A DNA stretch of 64,000 nucleotides from positions 214,677 through 278,676 of the forward strand of contig NZ_FQZI01000004.1 in assembly GCF_900142035.1 (NCBI RefSeq), read 5' to 3'. The notes below the pieces were generated by a model. The model saw only the letters and a list, made by a program, of their open reading frames with translations. It was not told the origin of the DNA and ran no database searches. Within the stretch, counting starts at the first letter, position 1, and every line of letters starts with the position of its first letter. Positions 51,392 to 61,732 of the stretch are shown here, piece after piece. The stretch comes from Flavobacterium terrae. GTDB taxonomy: Bacteria > Bacteroidota > Bacteroidia > Flavobacteriales > Flavobacteriaceae. A program made the position numbers and the translations under genes.

Positions 51392-53005
51392 CTAGGCTAA
51401 CATAGTCACGGGATTCTCCATAAACGCTTTGAACGTTTGAAGGAATTGTGCTCCAGTAGCACCGTCAACAGTTCTATGATCACATGCCAAAGTTACTGTC
51501 ATTGTATTACCTACAACTATTTGACCATTTTTAACTACTGGTTTTTCTACAATAGCTCCAACAGATAAAATAGCTGAATTTGGTTGATTAATGATAGATG
51601 TAAATGATTGGATTCCAAACATTCCTAAATTAGAAATTGTGAATGTACTTCCTTCCATCTCTGCTGGTTGTATTTTTTTAGATTTTGCTCGTCCAGCCAT
51701 ATCTTTTACTGAAGCTCCAATTTGAGTTAAACTCATTTGGTCAGTAAATTTCAAAACAGGAACTACTAATCCGTCTTCAACAGCTACTGCAACACCAATA
51801 TTTACATGATGATTAATGATAGTAGCTTCATCTTTCCATTGAGAATTTACCTGAGGATGTTTTTTCAATGCCATCGCTGATGCTTTGATCACCATGTCAT
51901 TAAAAGAAACTTTAGTTTCTGGCAAACCATTAATCATATTGCGTGAAGCAATTGCATTGTCCATATCTAACTCAATAGTTAAATAGTAATGCGGTGCTGT
52001 GAATTTAGATTCCGACAAACGCTTAGCAATAACTTTACGCATTTGCGAATTTTTGATTTCTTCTTGGAATACTTCTCCAGCCGGAACAAATGGTTTCACC
52101 GCAGCTACTGCAGCAGTCGCTTGAGTTACAGCTTGAGCAACTTCACTTACAGAAGCTGTTCCTGGCACAAAGTTCTCAACATCTGCTTTAGTAATTCTTC
52201 CATTTTCACCTGAACCAGCAACTTGAGAAAGGTTTATTCCTTTTTCTTGCGCAATTTTTTTAGCTAAAGGAGAAGCAAAAATTCTACCTGATGCATTTGC
52301 AACAGGAGTTGTTGCTGCTGGAGTAGAAACTTCAGCTTTTACTTCTTCTGTTTTAGGTGCTTCAACAGCACTTCCAACTTTAAAATTAGCCACAACGCCT
52401 GAAACATCTGTTCCTGCAGGACCTAAAATTGCTAATATACTATCAACTGGAGCCGAACCACCTTCTTCAATACCAATGTACAATAAAGTACCTGCATTGA
52501 ATGATTCGAATTCCATAGTTGCTTTATCTGTCTCTATTTCAGCAAGAATGTCTCCTTCTTTAACAACGTCACCTACTTTTTTTAACCATGTAGCCACAGT
52601 ACCTGTAGTCATAGTATCACTTAAACGAGGCATTGTAACCACTTTTACTCCTGCAGGCAAATCTGCAGTTGGTGTAGTTACTACAGCTGGTTTTTCTTCA
52701 GCCACTGGCGAAGTAGTTTCAGCTTTAGGAGATGAACCTCCTGCCAACAAAGAAGAAATATCTTCTCCTTCATTACCAATGATTGCTAATAAAGAATCTA
52801 CAGGCGCTGATTGACCTGCTTCAATCCCAATATGAAGTAAAGTACCTGCATTGAAAGACTCAAACTCCATAGTAGCTTTATCAGTTTCAATCTCTGCAAG
52901 GATATCTCCTTCTTTAATTTTGTCACCCACTTTTTTAAGCCATGTTGCCACGGTTCCTTCCGTCATAGTATCGCTCAAACGCGGCATTGTAATTACTGTT
53001 GCCAT
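51392..53005 (-). CDS. pdhC: Pyruvate dehydrogenase E2, dihydrolipoyllysine acetyltransferase
   Basis: A 537-residue core enzyme of the pyruvate dehydrogenase complex, which passes the acetyl group to CoA. It has two N-terminal lipoyl domains, each with the lipoylated lysine in ETDKATMEFE (around residues 40 and 160), alanine- and valine-rich linkers, an E1/E3-binding domain (FASPLAKKIAQEKGINLSQV) and the C-terminal catalytic domain with DHRTVDGATGAQFL. It lies five bases after the E1alpha gene. No E1beta gene is adjacent, as is common in this group, where it is encoded elsewhere. Confidence 0.95.
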   Translation of the reverse strand: MATVITMPRLSDTMTEGTVATWLKKVGDKIKEGDILAEIETDKATMEFESFNAGTLLHIGIEAGQSAPVDSLLAIIGNEGEDISSLLAGGSSPKAETTSPVAEEKPAVVTTPTADLPAGVKVVTMPRLSDTMTTGTVATWLKKVGDVVKEGDILAEIETDKATMEFESFNAGTLLYIGIEEGGSAPVDSILAILGPAGTDVSGVVANFKVGSAVEAPKTEEVKAEVSTPAATTPVANASGRIFASPLAKKIAQEKGINLSQVAGSGENGRITKADVENFVPGTASVSEVAQAVTQATAAVAAVKPFVPAGEVFQEEIKNSQMRKVIAKRLSESKFTAPHYYLTIELDMDNAIASRNMINGLPETKVSFNDMVIKASAMALKKHPQVNSQWKDEATIINHHVNIGVAVAVEDGLVVPVLKFTDQMSLTQIGASVKDMAGRAKSKKIQPAEMEGSTFTISNLGMFGIQSFTSIINQPNSAILSVGAIVEKPVVKNGQIVVGNTMTVTLACDHRTVDGATGAQFLQTFKAFMENPVTMLA

Positions 53006-53010
53006 ACTGA

Positions 53011-54009
53011 TTATAATTTATGAGGAATAAATGGATAGTTTTCTTGTTCGTATACTACATCGTATAATTGTTCTACTGTAGGGAAAGGAGATTCATCTGC
53101 GAATTTTTCACATTCTGCAACTAAATCTGTAACTCTTTGATCGATAGTTTCAACTTCAGCATCAGTAGCATACTTATTTTCTTTAATCATATCTAGAACC
53201 TGAGTAATTGGGTCGATTTTTTTATACTCTTCCACTTCTTCTTTAGTTCTATATAATTGCGCATCAGACATTGAATGTCCTCTGTAACGATACGTTTTCA
53301 TTTCAAGGAAAGTAGGTCCATCACCACGACGAGCTCTATCAATTGCTTCATGCATAGCTTCAGCAACTTTAATAGGATTCATACCGTCTACAGGTCCACA
53401 TGGCATTTCATACCCTAAACCTAATTTCCAGATATCTGTATGGTTAGCTGTTCTCTCTACTGAAGTTCCCATCGCATAACCATTATTTTCAACAATAAAT
53501 ACAACTGGCAACTTCCAATTCATTGCCATGTTAAAAGCTTCATGTAATGAACCTTGACGAGCAGCACCGTCACCAAAATAAGTTAAAGTAACACCGTCTC
53601 TTCCAAAGTATTTGTCTGCAAAAGCAATACCTGCTCCTACTGGAATTTGAGCTCCCACAATACCGTGACCTCCATAAAAACCATGCTCTTTGTCAAAAAT
53701 ATGCATAGAACCACCCATACCTTTAGACGTTCCTGTTACTTTTCCAAGCAACTCTGCCATTACACGTTTTGGATCTGTTCCCATACCAATAGGCTGCACG
53801 TGATTACGATAAGCTGTAATCATTTTGTCTTTAGACAAGTCCATCGCATGCAATGCACCAGCTAAAACAGCTTCCTGCCCATTATATAAATGTAAAAAAC
53901 CTCTAACCTTTTGTTGAATATAAAGTGCTGCAAGCTTGTCTTCGAATTTTCTCCAGAAAAGCATGTCTTCGTACCACTTTAATAAAACTTCTTTTGTTAC
54001 TTCTTTCAT
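53011..54009 (-). CDS. pdhA: Pyruvate dehydrogenase E1 component, alpha subunit
   Basis: A 332-residue subunit that decarboxylates pyruvate with thiamine diphosphate, acting with E1beta. The ThDP motif is LTYFGDGAARQGSLHEAFNMAMNWKLPVVFIVENN, and the phospho-loop equivalents are YRYRGHSMSDA. It starts the operon with the E2 gene, five bases before it. A minus-strand TAnnTTTG box lies at 54084-54091. Confidence 0.95.
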   Translation of the reverse strand: MKEVTKEVLLKWYEDMLFWRKFEDKLAALYIQQKVRGFLHLYNGQEAVLAGALHAMDLSKDKMITAYRNHVQPIGMGTDPKRVMAELLGKVTGTSKGMGGSMHIFDKEHGFYGGHGIVGAQIPVGAGIAFADKYFGRDGVTLTYFGDGAARQGSLHEAFNMAMNWKLPVVFIVENNGYAMGTSVERTANHTDIWKLGLGYEMPCGPVDGMNPIKVAEAMHEAIDRARRGDGPTFLEMKTYRYRGHSMSDAQLYRTKEEVEEYKKIDPITQVLDMIKENKYATDAEVETIDQRVTDLVAECEKFADESPFPTVEQLYDVVYEQENYPFIPHKL

Positions 54010-54083
54010 GTGATTTTGTAAAGTATTGTGTGTAATTATTTTATAAATCGCAAAAAATTGACCTCACACAAATTTGCGAAGAG

Positions 54084-54091
54084 CAAAAGTA
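54084..54091 (-). promoter_or_regulatory. -7 box of the pyruvate dehydrogenase operon
   Basis: Perfect TAnnTTTG match (TACTTTTG on the minus strand), about 75 bases before the pdhA ATG; the leader would be roughly 65 nt. No strong -33 element seen. Confidence 0.42.
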
Positions 54092-54137
54092 AGACATTCC
54101 TAATAATTGATAAAATTTACAGCATAATTTTTGATAA

Positions 54138-54620
54138 TTATAAATAGTTTTTATCAAATGTTAATGGTAATAGATTTTGAATTGAATCTGATTTATACAC
54201 TTCACCAGTTTCTCCCATGAAAAATATCTCTATAGGAAGGTCTTGTCTAAATTCATATTCAAATATAGATTGACGACAAGCACCACATGGTGGAATAGGC
54301 TTAGTGGTTACATTTTCGGTTGCTCCAGCAGTAATTGCCATCTTAATAATTTTAGCATTAGGAAAAATCGCTCCTGCGTGAAAAATTGCAACACGCTCAG
54401 CACACAATCCCGAAGGATAAGCAGCATTTTCTTGATTTGACCCAACCACAATCTCTCCATTGTCCAGCAACAATGCAGCACCCACTTTAAACTTAGAATA
54501 GGGCGCATAAGCATTTTTCCTTACTTCGACCGCTCTCATCATTAAATCTTGATCTTCTTTAAAAAGTTCTTGAACCGAATTAAAGACTAAGATTTTTGTG
54601 TCAATTTTAATTTCTTTCAT
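54138..54620 (-). CDS. cdd: Cytidine deaminase
   Basis: A 160-residue zinc enzyme that converts cytidine and deoxycytidine to uridine forms in pyrimidine salvage. The zinc motif is CAERVAIFHAGAI (Cys-Ala-Glu) and PPCGACRQ (two Cys), with NGEIVVGSNQENAAYPSGL before it. Length fits the small homotetrameric type. It stands between porV and the pyruvate dehydrogenase operon; a terminator precedes it, so it probably has its own promoter. Confidence 0.93.
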   Translation of the reverse strand: MKEIKIDTKILVFNSVQELFKEDQDLMMRAVEVRKNAYAPYSKFKVGAALLLDNGEIVVGSNQENAAYPSGLCAERVAIFHAGAIFPNAKIIKMAITAGATENVTTKPIPPCGACRQSIFEYEFRQDLPIEIFFMGETGEVYKSDSIQNLLPLTFDKNYL

Positions 54621-54638
54621 ACTTTATAAGGGAAAAAA

Positions 54639-54670
54639 AATCCAAACTTCAAAAAAATGAAATTTGGATT
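54639..54670 (-). terminator. Terminator of the porU-porV operon
   Basis: Stem AATCCAAACTTC / GAAATTTGGATT with an 8-nt loop, followed on the minus strand by eight T. It lies 23 bases past the porV stop. Confidence 0.82.
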
Positions 54671-54692
54671 ATTTATTAATTATTTTCTTTTT

Positions 54693-55865
54693 CTAATATT
54701 GATCATAGTCATCGCCAAAATTAAACGTTAATGAAAAACGTAAAGTATTTTCTAGAGGATTTTTGACTTTTGATGCTGAAAACAAATAAGAAACATCTAA
54801 TGTTATAGCAGTATATCTAAAACCAGCCCCTATTGTTGCAAACTTTCTAGCTCCTTTGTCTTTACTTTCATTAAAATAACCTGCTCTTAAAGCAAATGAA
54901 TCTTGATACCAATACTCTAATCCTGCCGAATAAGTAATCTCTTTTACTTCTTCTTTAAAACCATCTGGAGCATCTCCAAAAGATTTAAAAACTCCAGAAG
55001 CCCAGCTTATATTATTATATTCATCTGCAGCAGCTTGATACTCACTACCATCAACTATTCCATTACCATCTTTATCTGTTACGACTTTTGGCGTTGGAAC
55101 TAATAATTTAGTAAATTCTAAATTAGCTGCTACTTTATTATATTCATCAAATATAAAATCAAATCCTCCTCCTAATCTTAAATTTGCTGGCAAAAAGTTA
55201 GAACTTCTTTCAATATCACCTTCGTATGAAATCTTAGGACCTAAGTTTTGAATATTAAAACCTAAACGATATCTTCCATTAAAATCATTGAATGCAATTT
55301 CTTCAGATTGATAAAACCCAGCCACATCAACTGCAAAAGTATTTGCTGATGAAGCATCAGTATTTGTAGTAGCAAATCTAAGGTTTGATCGAATATATCT
55401 ACCTGCTACAGCCATAGAAAATCTATCACTTAACTGAAGTGCATAAGACAAATCAAAAGCTAATTCATTTGGTTTTACATTTCCTAACGAATTACTTTCT
55501 CTATCTGTTAGCTCAATTTCACCTAAACTAAAATAACGCAAACTAGCAGCAAAAGCACTTCTTTCATTATATCTATTAAAATAATTGATTTGACCTAATG
55601 AAATATCATTTACTAAATCAGTCAAATACGGAGTATAACTCGCTGTAAATCCTTGTTTTTTTAATGAAAACGCATATTTTGCAGGATTAAATTGTTGAGA
55701 AAACGCATCTGGAGATGTTGCAACTCCATTATCTCCCATACCTGCAGAACGTGCATCAGCAGCAATTAACAAGAACGGTACTCCGGTAGTAATAGGTCTT
55801 TCGTTTTGGGCTTTTATATTAAGGGCAAATAATAATCCGGTAATTAGAAAACCAATTTTTTTCAT
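54693..55865 (-). CDS. porV: Type IX secretion outer-membrane protein PorV
   Basis: A 390-residue outer-membrane beta-barrel protein, with signal peptide MKKIGFLITGLLFALNIKAQ. PorV shuttles type IX cargo from the translocon to the PorU sortase complex. The diagnostic start GVPFLLIAADARSAGMGDNGVATSPDAFSQQFNPAKYAF is present, followed by alternating barrel strands and an end of F-x-F type (SLTFNFGDDYDQY). It is the second gene of the porU-porV unit, 40 bases after porU. It would serve the sorting-domain proteins at 2144-5742. Confidence 0.94.
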   Translation of the reverse strand: MKKIGFLITGLLFALNIKAQNERPITTGVPFLLIAADARSAGMGDNGVATSPDAFSQQFNPAKYAFSLKKQGFTASYTPYLTDLVNDISLGQINYFNRYNERSAFAASLRYFSLGEIELTDRESNSLGNVKPNELAFDLSYALQLSDRFSMAVAGRYIRSNLRFATTNTDASSANTFAVDVAGFYQSEEIAFNDFNGRYRLGFNIQNLGPKISYEGDIERSSNFLPANLRLGGGFDFIFDEYNKVAANLEFTKLLVPTPKVVTDKDGNGIVDGSEYQAAADEYNNISWASGVFKSFGDAPDGFKEEVKEITYSAGLEYWYQDSFALRAGYFNESKDKGARKFATIGAGFRYTAITLDVSYLFSASKVKNPLENTLRFSLTFNFGDDYDQY

Positions 55866-55905
55866 TTCAGCTTTTATAAATAATTTGACAAATATATATC
55901 TTTTA

Positions 55906-58900
55906 TTAAAGTATTACTAGTTTCTCGAACTTTTCAGTTTTTTTATTAGTTAAAGTTGACTTAACTGTTAATTTATACACATAAACCCCTTTACCAATTT
56001 TATCACCAAAATCATCTCGCCCATCCCAAGTTATATTTCTTGAAGTAAAACCTTCTGTGGTTACTACCTCGTTTTTTGACCAAACTATTTTTCCTGTTAT
56101 AGTCATGACTTGAACTTGTACCTCAAGCGGTTCTGATGGTTTATTATGTGTAAACCAAAATTCTGTATGATTCACAAAAGGGTTTGGATAGTTCAAAACA
56201 TTTGTTATTGTTAAAGTTTCATCACCAACAACTATAAATTGTAACTCTGCAGTTATTAAATTATTGTAGACATCCCATGCCTTAAATGTTAAAGTATGTA
56301 ATCCTGGTGTTAAATTTCTAAAAGGATATTTTAATTTACCTTTAGTATAATCATTAAGTTCTGTTTCATAATAATCATTAAGAATATAAGGTTTAGTCTC
56401 ATCACCATCAAGGTATGCTATAATGTCATGACCAATACCACTAGCAGTATTTATACCGTGCTCATCCTCAAGAAAAGCCAAGAAAAGAGGTGATTGATCA
56501 GTAATTCCTCCCGAAACAAAAGACTCATCATTCATATAGATTCTAACACGAGGCCCCGTAATATCTACTTCAGCATTTGTGTTTATGCCACCTATTCTTA
56601 TGTCTGTATCATATCCTGTTTTATCTTGTAAAACCGAACTACGTCTGGCGTAAAAACTTACTTTCCCGTTACCAACAGGTATTTTTATATCTCGCGGCAC
56701 TACAAAACCAAATTCAAACAAACCATTTGCAACCGAAGCATTACCTCTAAAAATTGTTTCCCCTAAGGTCACAAAATTCATTGGAGAACCAATTCCATCA
56801 TTAACCAATGTTGTACGATTTATATCTTTATCAAAAATTTGAACTGCAACATCTCCATTATAAGAAGTCAAAATGTTATTAAATTCATCCGTCACTTCTC
56901 CTGACAACTTGACGTAACTTAACGCCTGAAGGCTTTCAGTTGAAGATACTACTGGAATATCATTTATTTTTGTAAGTCTAACTTTTGGTTTAGGAATAGC
57001 TAACATCAAAGCTGGATCACCTATATAAGAAATAACATTATTACCCATATTCGAGGAAGCCACCTTAGTAAGTCTAACAGCTTCGGCAATTGAAGTATAA
57101 ACATCTCCAACAGGAAACAAATAATTTCCAAAGGAAGTATTAAATGTCTCGCCAGTACCCTGACCAATTTGTCTAGTAGTAGTAACCATTGCCACAGAAC
57201 CCCCTGAAGGGTTTTGATACACCAACTTTCCTCCAGTAGGCCTTAAAGGATTATCGAATCGAGTAAACTCACAAGTAACAGTAATAAACAAAGGATATTT
57301 ATACTTATTAGCTAAAGTTTTTGCATCTGATATCTCAAAAATTCTTTCTCCTGAGAGCCCATCTTCGCCTCCGTGTCCAAGATAATTAAACACTAAGGCA
57401 CCTTGACCAAACGCATTAAACATTTCCTCTCTTGCTTTTGGATACTTTTGCCCACCTGATGTAGTCTCTTGTACATAAGCATCCATATGTATTTTTTTTA
57501 GATTTATGAACTTCTTCTGACTAACTATTGCGTCACCTAAATCATCCATGTTATGTTCTAAAGTTGCATCACTAACTTTATCCACATCATCAGAAATAAA
57601 TACGATATTATTTCTCCATCTTCCATATGATTTAAGGTCATGATAGTCAATAATTTTAGTCACCATTTGTTCTGCTTGTGAAAGATTACTTGCTAAAATT
57701 CTCCCTACAGCTACATCAAGACTTTGATTACTTAACATATTTCCTTCATTAGAATTCATTAACCCAAAATAATCATCCGAGACAAAAGACGAAACGAGTG
57801 AAAAACTCTCTAAAGAATGAAATATTGGAACAATATTAGTATTGTTTTTTATCCTATCCTTAAAATCAAAGGAAGCGTCTCCAAATAAACAGACATATTT
57901 TATTCGATCACCCGGAACAAAAGGATCATTATCATAAATATATTTTACAAAATTTCTAATCGCCCCTATATCTTGTTTCCCCGAAGAGAATTCTTTATAC
58001 AACATATCAAGAGTAACGACTTTAACATTTAAAGAAGAATAAGTTCTGTGAAAATTTGCCAATCTTTCTGCTTGACTAGCTAAAAAAGAAGGAGTAACAA
58101 TAACATAATCAACATCCTTTAGTTGTCCTTGATTATCATAAAAAATAGTACCCTTTAAATCTTGATTTGACACAGAAGAATCTGCTTCCTTGCCTGGTGC
58201 ATAAAAGTCATTATTATCCAAAGCAATGTACCTTTTAGCTTGTCCCATATTTGATTTAAGAGTAAACAAAGCTTGTCCAGAATTCACTTTAGAGGTAACA
58301 TTGTAAATATCTGTGATATCCCATACCTGACTAACACTTGAAGCATTATTTATTTGATATTCACAAACTCCAACTTGCGAATCTACTTCATCAACTTTAA
58401 AACGAAATTGTTTACCAAAACCTTTAAGATCGGATTTTGTTGTTATCGAAATGTAATCAAGAAAAGCATTACTACTTGGAACTCCATTATTATTATACTT
58501 CAACCCTACAGATATATTTTGAGAATTTGTAGTTACTGTAGCTGTTAGCAAGTTAGGCGAACCGTACACAGGACCTTGAGGATTGATTGCAGCAAATAAA
58601 ATTGTTCCAGCAGGCTGACCGTTAACAGAAACATCCATGCTTGTGTTTGATGCAGATGCTCCTGCCGCCCTTACTTTTAAAGAAATAGGATTAGAAATTT
58701 GTAAATTCGGAAAATTAAACTGAAAAGTTTGCTGAGATTCAAAATTAAATTGCTCCCCATACCAAGTTCTTCCTAATCGAGCAACATTAACTTTGTCAAC
58801 TTCATGAAACTGATATTCATCATATGAATTGTAAGTTGCATTTGGCGCCTGAGTAGGTTCATTTATGCTTTGTATTCTTTTTCCATTTCCAGATGATGAA

Positions 58901-59724
58901 GTAACATAATAATAAGATTTATCACCGTATAAATTCACATGAGTTTGACTATCATTATTCCAATTATCAATTCCTTCTGCATAAAAGAGTATATAATCGC
59001 CATCATTAAAAGAGCCATCTTCTTCCCCAATAAACTGTATAGCGTTTTCTGCTATATCAATAGGATAGGGTTCAGAATTTAAAAGCGGCACCATCCTACC
59101 ACCATTCCCATAAATCTTTATAGTTCTAGGATCGACATTTACATTAAAACCGAGGCTCGCCAAAAAAGACTTCGTTATTTTATAAACTCCTGATTTTTCT
59201 ACAAAAAAACGTTTCCATTCACCAGTCTTAAAAACAGAACTTGACAATGCAGCAATGTTCTTTGAAGCAAAATTAGAGCTACTTGAATACTGAAAAGAAT
59301 ACTCTAGACTTTTAACTCTTTTATAAATTCCATTTTGCTTAATTATTGGCTGAAAACTAAAAACAACATAATTATCATCTCTTGCTTTACTATTGTAGAT
59401 TATGGGAGATATACTTGATTTGATTAGTTTTTTATCAAGCTCACCTAGCGATTCTGATGAAATACTCTCAAAAACAATATTTGAAACTGCTAAACTATTT
59501 TCATCAATTTCATTATCTGACTTGAATTTTTGTGAGAATAAAATCGTTTTATTTTGATCTGAGAAATTAAAAAATTCAGATTTAAAATTTGGAATTCTAA
59601 ACTCAAAAGCTTGATTGTGCTTATAAACCCCATCAGTCACCCAATCAATAGATATAGTTTTCCTCTCTTGCGCATAGGAAAACAAACAAAAAAAAATTGC
59701 TGTTATTAAAAAGTATTTTTTCAT
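55906..59724 (-). CDS. porU: Type IX secretion sortase PorU
   Basis: A 1272-residue surface cysteine protease (gingipain/C25 fold) that removes type IX C-terminal signals and attaches cargo to lipopolysaccharide. Signal peptide MKKYFLITAIFFCLFSYAQ. The catalytic pair is visible: His784 in NYLGHGGEDGLSGER and Cys818 in TVTCEFTRFD. The N-terminal half includes GRTWYGEQF, and the end (YPNPFVNHTEFWFTHN ... TWDGRDDFGDKIGKGVYVYKL) is its own C-terminal domain. It is the first gene of the porU-porV operon and divergent from gldJ, the order known from other flavobacteria. Confidence 0.95.
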   Translation of the reverse strand: MKKYFLITAIFFCLFSYAQERKTISIDWVTDGVYKHNQAFEFRIPNFKSEFFNFSDQNKTILFSQKFKSDNEIDENSLAVSNIVFESISSESLGELDKKLIKSSISPIIYNSKARDDNYVVFSFQPIIKQNGIYKRVKSLEYSFQYSSSSNFASKNIAALSSSVFKTGEWKRFFVEKSGVYKITKSFLASLGFNVNVDPRTIKIYGNGGRMVPLLNSEPYPIDIAENAIQFIGEEDGSFNDGDYILFYAEGIDNWNNDSQTHVNLYGDKSYYYVTSSSGNGKRIQSINEPTQAPNATYNSYDEYQFHEVDKVNVARLGRTWYGEQFNFESQQTFQFNFPNLQISNPISLKVRAAGASASNTSMDVSVNGQPAGTILFAAINPQGPVYGSPNLLTATVTTNSQNISVGLKYNNNGVPSSNAFLDYISITTKSDLKGFGKQFRFKVDEVDSQVGVCEYQINNASSVSQVWDITDIYNVTSKVNSGQALFTLKSNMGQAKRYIALDNNDFYAPGKEADSSVSNQDLKGTIFYDNQGQLKDVDYVIVTPSFLASQAERLANFHRTYSSLNVKVVTLDMLYKEFSSGKQDIGAIRNFVKYIYDNDPFVPGDRIKYVCLFGDASFDFKDRIKNNTNIVPIFHSLESFSLVSSFVSDDYFGLMNSNEGNMLSNQSLDVAVGRILASNLSQAEQMVTKIIDYHDLKSYGRWRNNIVFISDDVDKVSDATLEHNMDDLGDAIVSQKKFINLKKIHMDAYVQETTSGGQKYPKAREEMFNAFGQGALVFNYLGHGGEDGLSGERIFEISDAKTLANKYKYPLFITVTCEFTRFDNPLRPTGGKLVYQNPSGGSVAMVTTTRQIGQGTGETFNTSFGNYLFPVGDVYTSIAEAVRLTKVASSNMGNNVISYIGDPALMLAIPKPKVRLTKINDIPVVSSTESLQALSYVKLSGEVTDEFNNILTSYNGDVAVQIFDKDINRTTLVNDGIGSPMNFVTLGETIFRGNASVANGLFEFGFVVPRDIKIPVGNGKVSFYARRSSVLQDKTGYDTDIRIGGINTNAEVDITGPRVRIYMNDESFVSGGITDQSPLFLAFLEDEHGINTASGIGHDIIAYLDGDETKPYILNDYYETELNDYTKGKLKYPFRNLTPGLHTLTFKAWDVYNNLITAELQFIVVGDETLTITNVLNYPNPFVNHTEFWFTHNKPSEPLEVQVQVMTITGKIVWSKNEVVTTEGFTSRNITWDGRDDFGDKIGKGVYVYKLTVKSTLTNKKTEKFEKLVIL

Positions 59725-59873
59725 ATATATTAGAGTAATAACGCCTAAAACTAAATTTTATTTTAGCTTGTAAAAATATGCTATTTAACACAATAATAAA
59801 AAAGAATATTCGTTAAGAAAGTTGGGGGAAAAATCAAATTTTAAGATTTTTTTAAATATTTATCAAAAAGGTG

Positions 59874-59902
59874 TTGCAGTTTAATGGTTAATTATTATAT
59901 TG
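59874..59902 (+). promoter_or_regulatory. Promoter of gldJ
   Basis: A TTG (-33) at 59874-59876 and a -7-like TATATTG at 59896-59902, 19 bp apart, about 30 bases before the ATG. Confidence 0.42.
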
Positions 59903-59930
59903 CGCCACAAAATAATTACCTACTGAAAGT

Positions 59931-61667
59931 ATGAAAGTAAACAAAATTATGACTGTAAGAATACTATTCTCAATGATAGTATTGCTTGGTTTTGCTAGCT
60001 GTAGCAAAAAGTCAAGCTCGAAAAACACTTCGGCAGCTACTGGATGGAAAATTAATGATCCAAATGGAGGTTTCCAGTACAATTCAAGCTTTACTAAACA
60101 AGAAACTGCCCCTGGTTTAGTATTAGTTGAAGGTGGTACGTTTACAATGGGTAAAGTTCAAGACGACCCAATGCATGATTGGAATAACACTCCATCACAA
60201 CAACACGTTCAATCATTCTACATGGATGAAACTGAAGTTACAAACATGATGTATATGGAATATCTTGACTGGGTTAAGAGAGTGTTCCCTCCAGCAGATG
60301 AAAATTACAAACATATATATGAAGGTGCTTTACCAGATACTTTAGTTTGGAGAAATAGATTAGGTTATAATGAAACTATGACTAATAACTATTTAAGACA
60401 TCCAGCTTATAAAGATTATCCTGTAGTAGGTGTTAACTGGTTACAAGCAACTGAATTTGCTAAATGGAGAACAAATCGTGTTAATGAAGCAATTCTTGAA
60501 AGAGAAGGTTATATGAAAAAAGGAGCGAAGGTTGTTGACGTTGACGCTAACAATACTTTTGATACTGAAGCATATTTAGTTTCTCCTTCTACTTCATTTG
60601 GCGGTAATGAGGAAATTATTTTACAAAAAACAGGTCGCGGAGGCAAAAAAGTTAAGAAATCTAAAGGTGATGATGATGCTTCAGCTGGAGCAGATGGACC
60701 AACTAATGTATACGCTCAAAAAACTTCTGGTGTTTTATTACCAGAATATAGACTACCAACTGAGGCTGAATGGGAGTATGCAGCAGCTGCAGACGTAGGA
60801 CAAAGAGAATACAATATTTATAGAGGTCAAAAGAAATACCCTTGGAAAGGTCAATACACTAGATCTGGTAAAAGACAAACAAGAGGTGATCAATTGGCTA
60901 ACTTCAAACAAGGTAAAGGTGATTACGGAGGAATTGCTGGATGGTCAGATGACGGTGCAGATATTACAGCTCCTGTAAAATCTTACAAACCTAACGACTT
61001 TGGTCTTTATGACATGGCTGGTAACGTTGCAGAATGGGTACAAGACGTTTATAGACCAATGGTTGATGATGAAGCAAATGATTTCAACTATTTCCGTGGA
61101 AACGTTTATACTAAAAATAAAATAGATAAAGACGGAAAATTAGTATTTGTTACTTCTGAAACAATTAAATACGATACATTAAGTAATGGTAAAGTTGTTG
61201 CAAGAAACAAACCAGGAGAAATTGCTCAAGTTCCTGTTGATGAAAACGAAACTTATTTAAGACAAAACTTCTCAACAAGTGACAATATAGGATATAGAGA
61301 TGGTGACAAACAATCAACTCGTTATTTTGACTTTGGAAGTTCTGAAGAAGGTGAAAAAATCAGCGAGAAAAAGAGAATGTATGATTCTCCTATACACAAA
61401 GTAGAAGTTGTTAGAGATAGTACAGGAAAAATTGATAGTACTGCTAAACTAAGCCGTAAGTTTGACAAAACTGGTAAAAGAACAACTTTAATTGGAGACG
61501 ATGTAAGAGTTTACAAAGGAGGTTCTTGGAGAGACAGAGCTTACTGGTTAGATCCAGCTCAAAGAAGATACTGCCAACAAGAAATTGCTTCAGACTACAT
61601 CGGATTTAGATGTGCGATGTCTAGAGTAGGTCCTAAATCAGACTTCAAGAAGAGAGCAAGAAACTAA
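59931..61667 (+). CDS. gldJ: Gliding motility lipoprotein GldJ
   Basis: A 578-residue outer-membrane lipoprotein (lipobox LLGFASC) needed for gliding motility and for stability of the type IX secretion motor parts. It belongs to the formylglycine-generating-enzyme-like family: LVEGGTFTMGKVQDDP, YMDETEVTNMMYMEYL, PVVGVNWLQATEFAKWRTNR, YRLPTEAEWEYAA, MAGNVAEWVQDVYRP and VYKGGSWRDRAYWLDPAQRRY. A charged insertion (GRGGKKVKKSKGDDDASAG) lies in the middle. It is divergent from porU and separated from murF by a terminator. Confidence 0.95.
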   Translation: MKVNKIMTVRILFSMIVLLGFASCSKKSSSKNTSAATGWKINDPNGGFQYNSSFTKQETAPGLVLVEGGTFTMGKVQDDPMHDWNNTPSQQHVQSFYMDETEVTNMMYMEYLDWVKRVFPPADENYKHIYEGALPDTLVWRNRLGYNETMTNNYLRHPAYKDYPVVGVNWLQATEFAKWRTNRVNEAILEREGYMKKGAKVVDVDANNTFDTEAYLVSPSTSFGGNEEIILQKTGRGGKKVKKSKGDDDASAGADGPTNVYAQKTSGVLLPEYRLPTEAEWEYAAAADVGQREYNIYRGQKKYPWKGQYTRSGKRQTRGDQLANFKQGKGDYGGIAGWSDDGADITAPVKSYKPNDFGLYDMAGNVAEWVQDVYRPMVDDEANDFNYFRGNVYTKNKIDKDGKLVFVTSETIKYDTLSNGKVVARNKPGEIAQVPVDENETYLRQNFSTSDNIGYRDGDKQSTRYFDFGSSEEGEKISEKKRMYDSPIHKVEVVRDSTGKIDSTAKLSRKFDKTGKRTTLIGDDVRVYKGGSWRDRAYWLDPAQRRYCQQEIASDYIGFRCAMSRVGPKSDFKKRARN

Positions 61668-61687
61668 AAATTTTGTTTACATATATT

Positions 61688-61710
61688 AAAAGCCCCTTTT
61701 TGGGGCTTTT
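61688..61710 (+). terminator. Terminator of gldJ
   Basis: Stem AAAAGCCCC / GGGGCTTTT with a 5-nt loop and a following T-rich tract. Confidence 0.9.
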
Positions 61711-61732
61711 ATTTTTTTCTTACATTCGCATT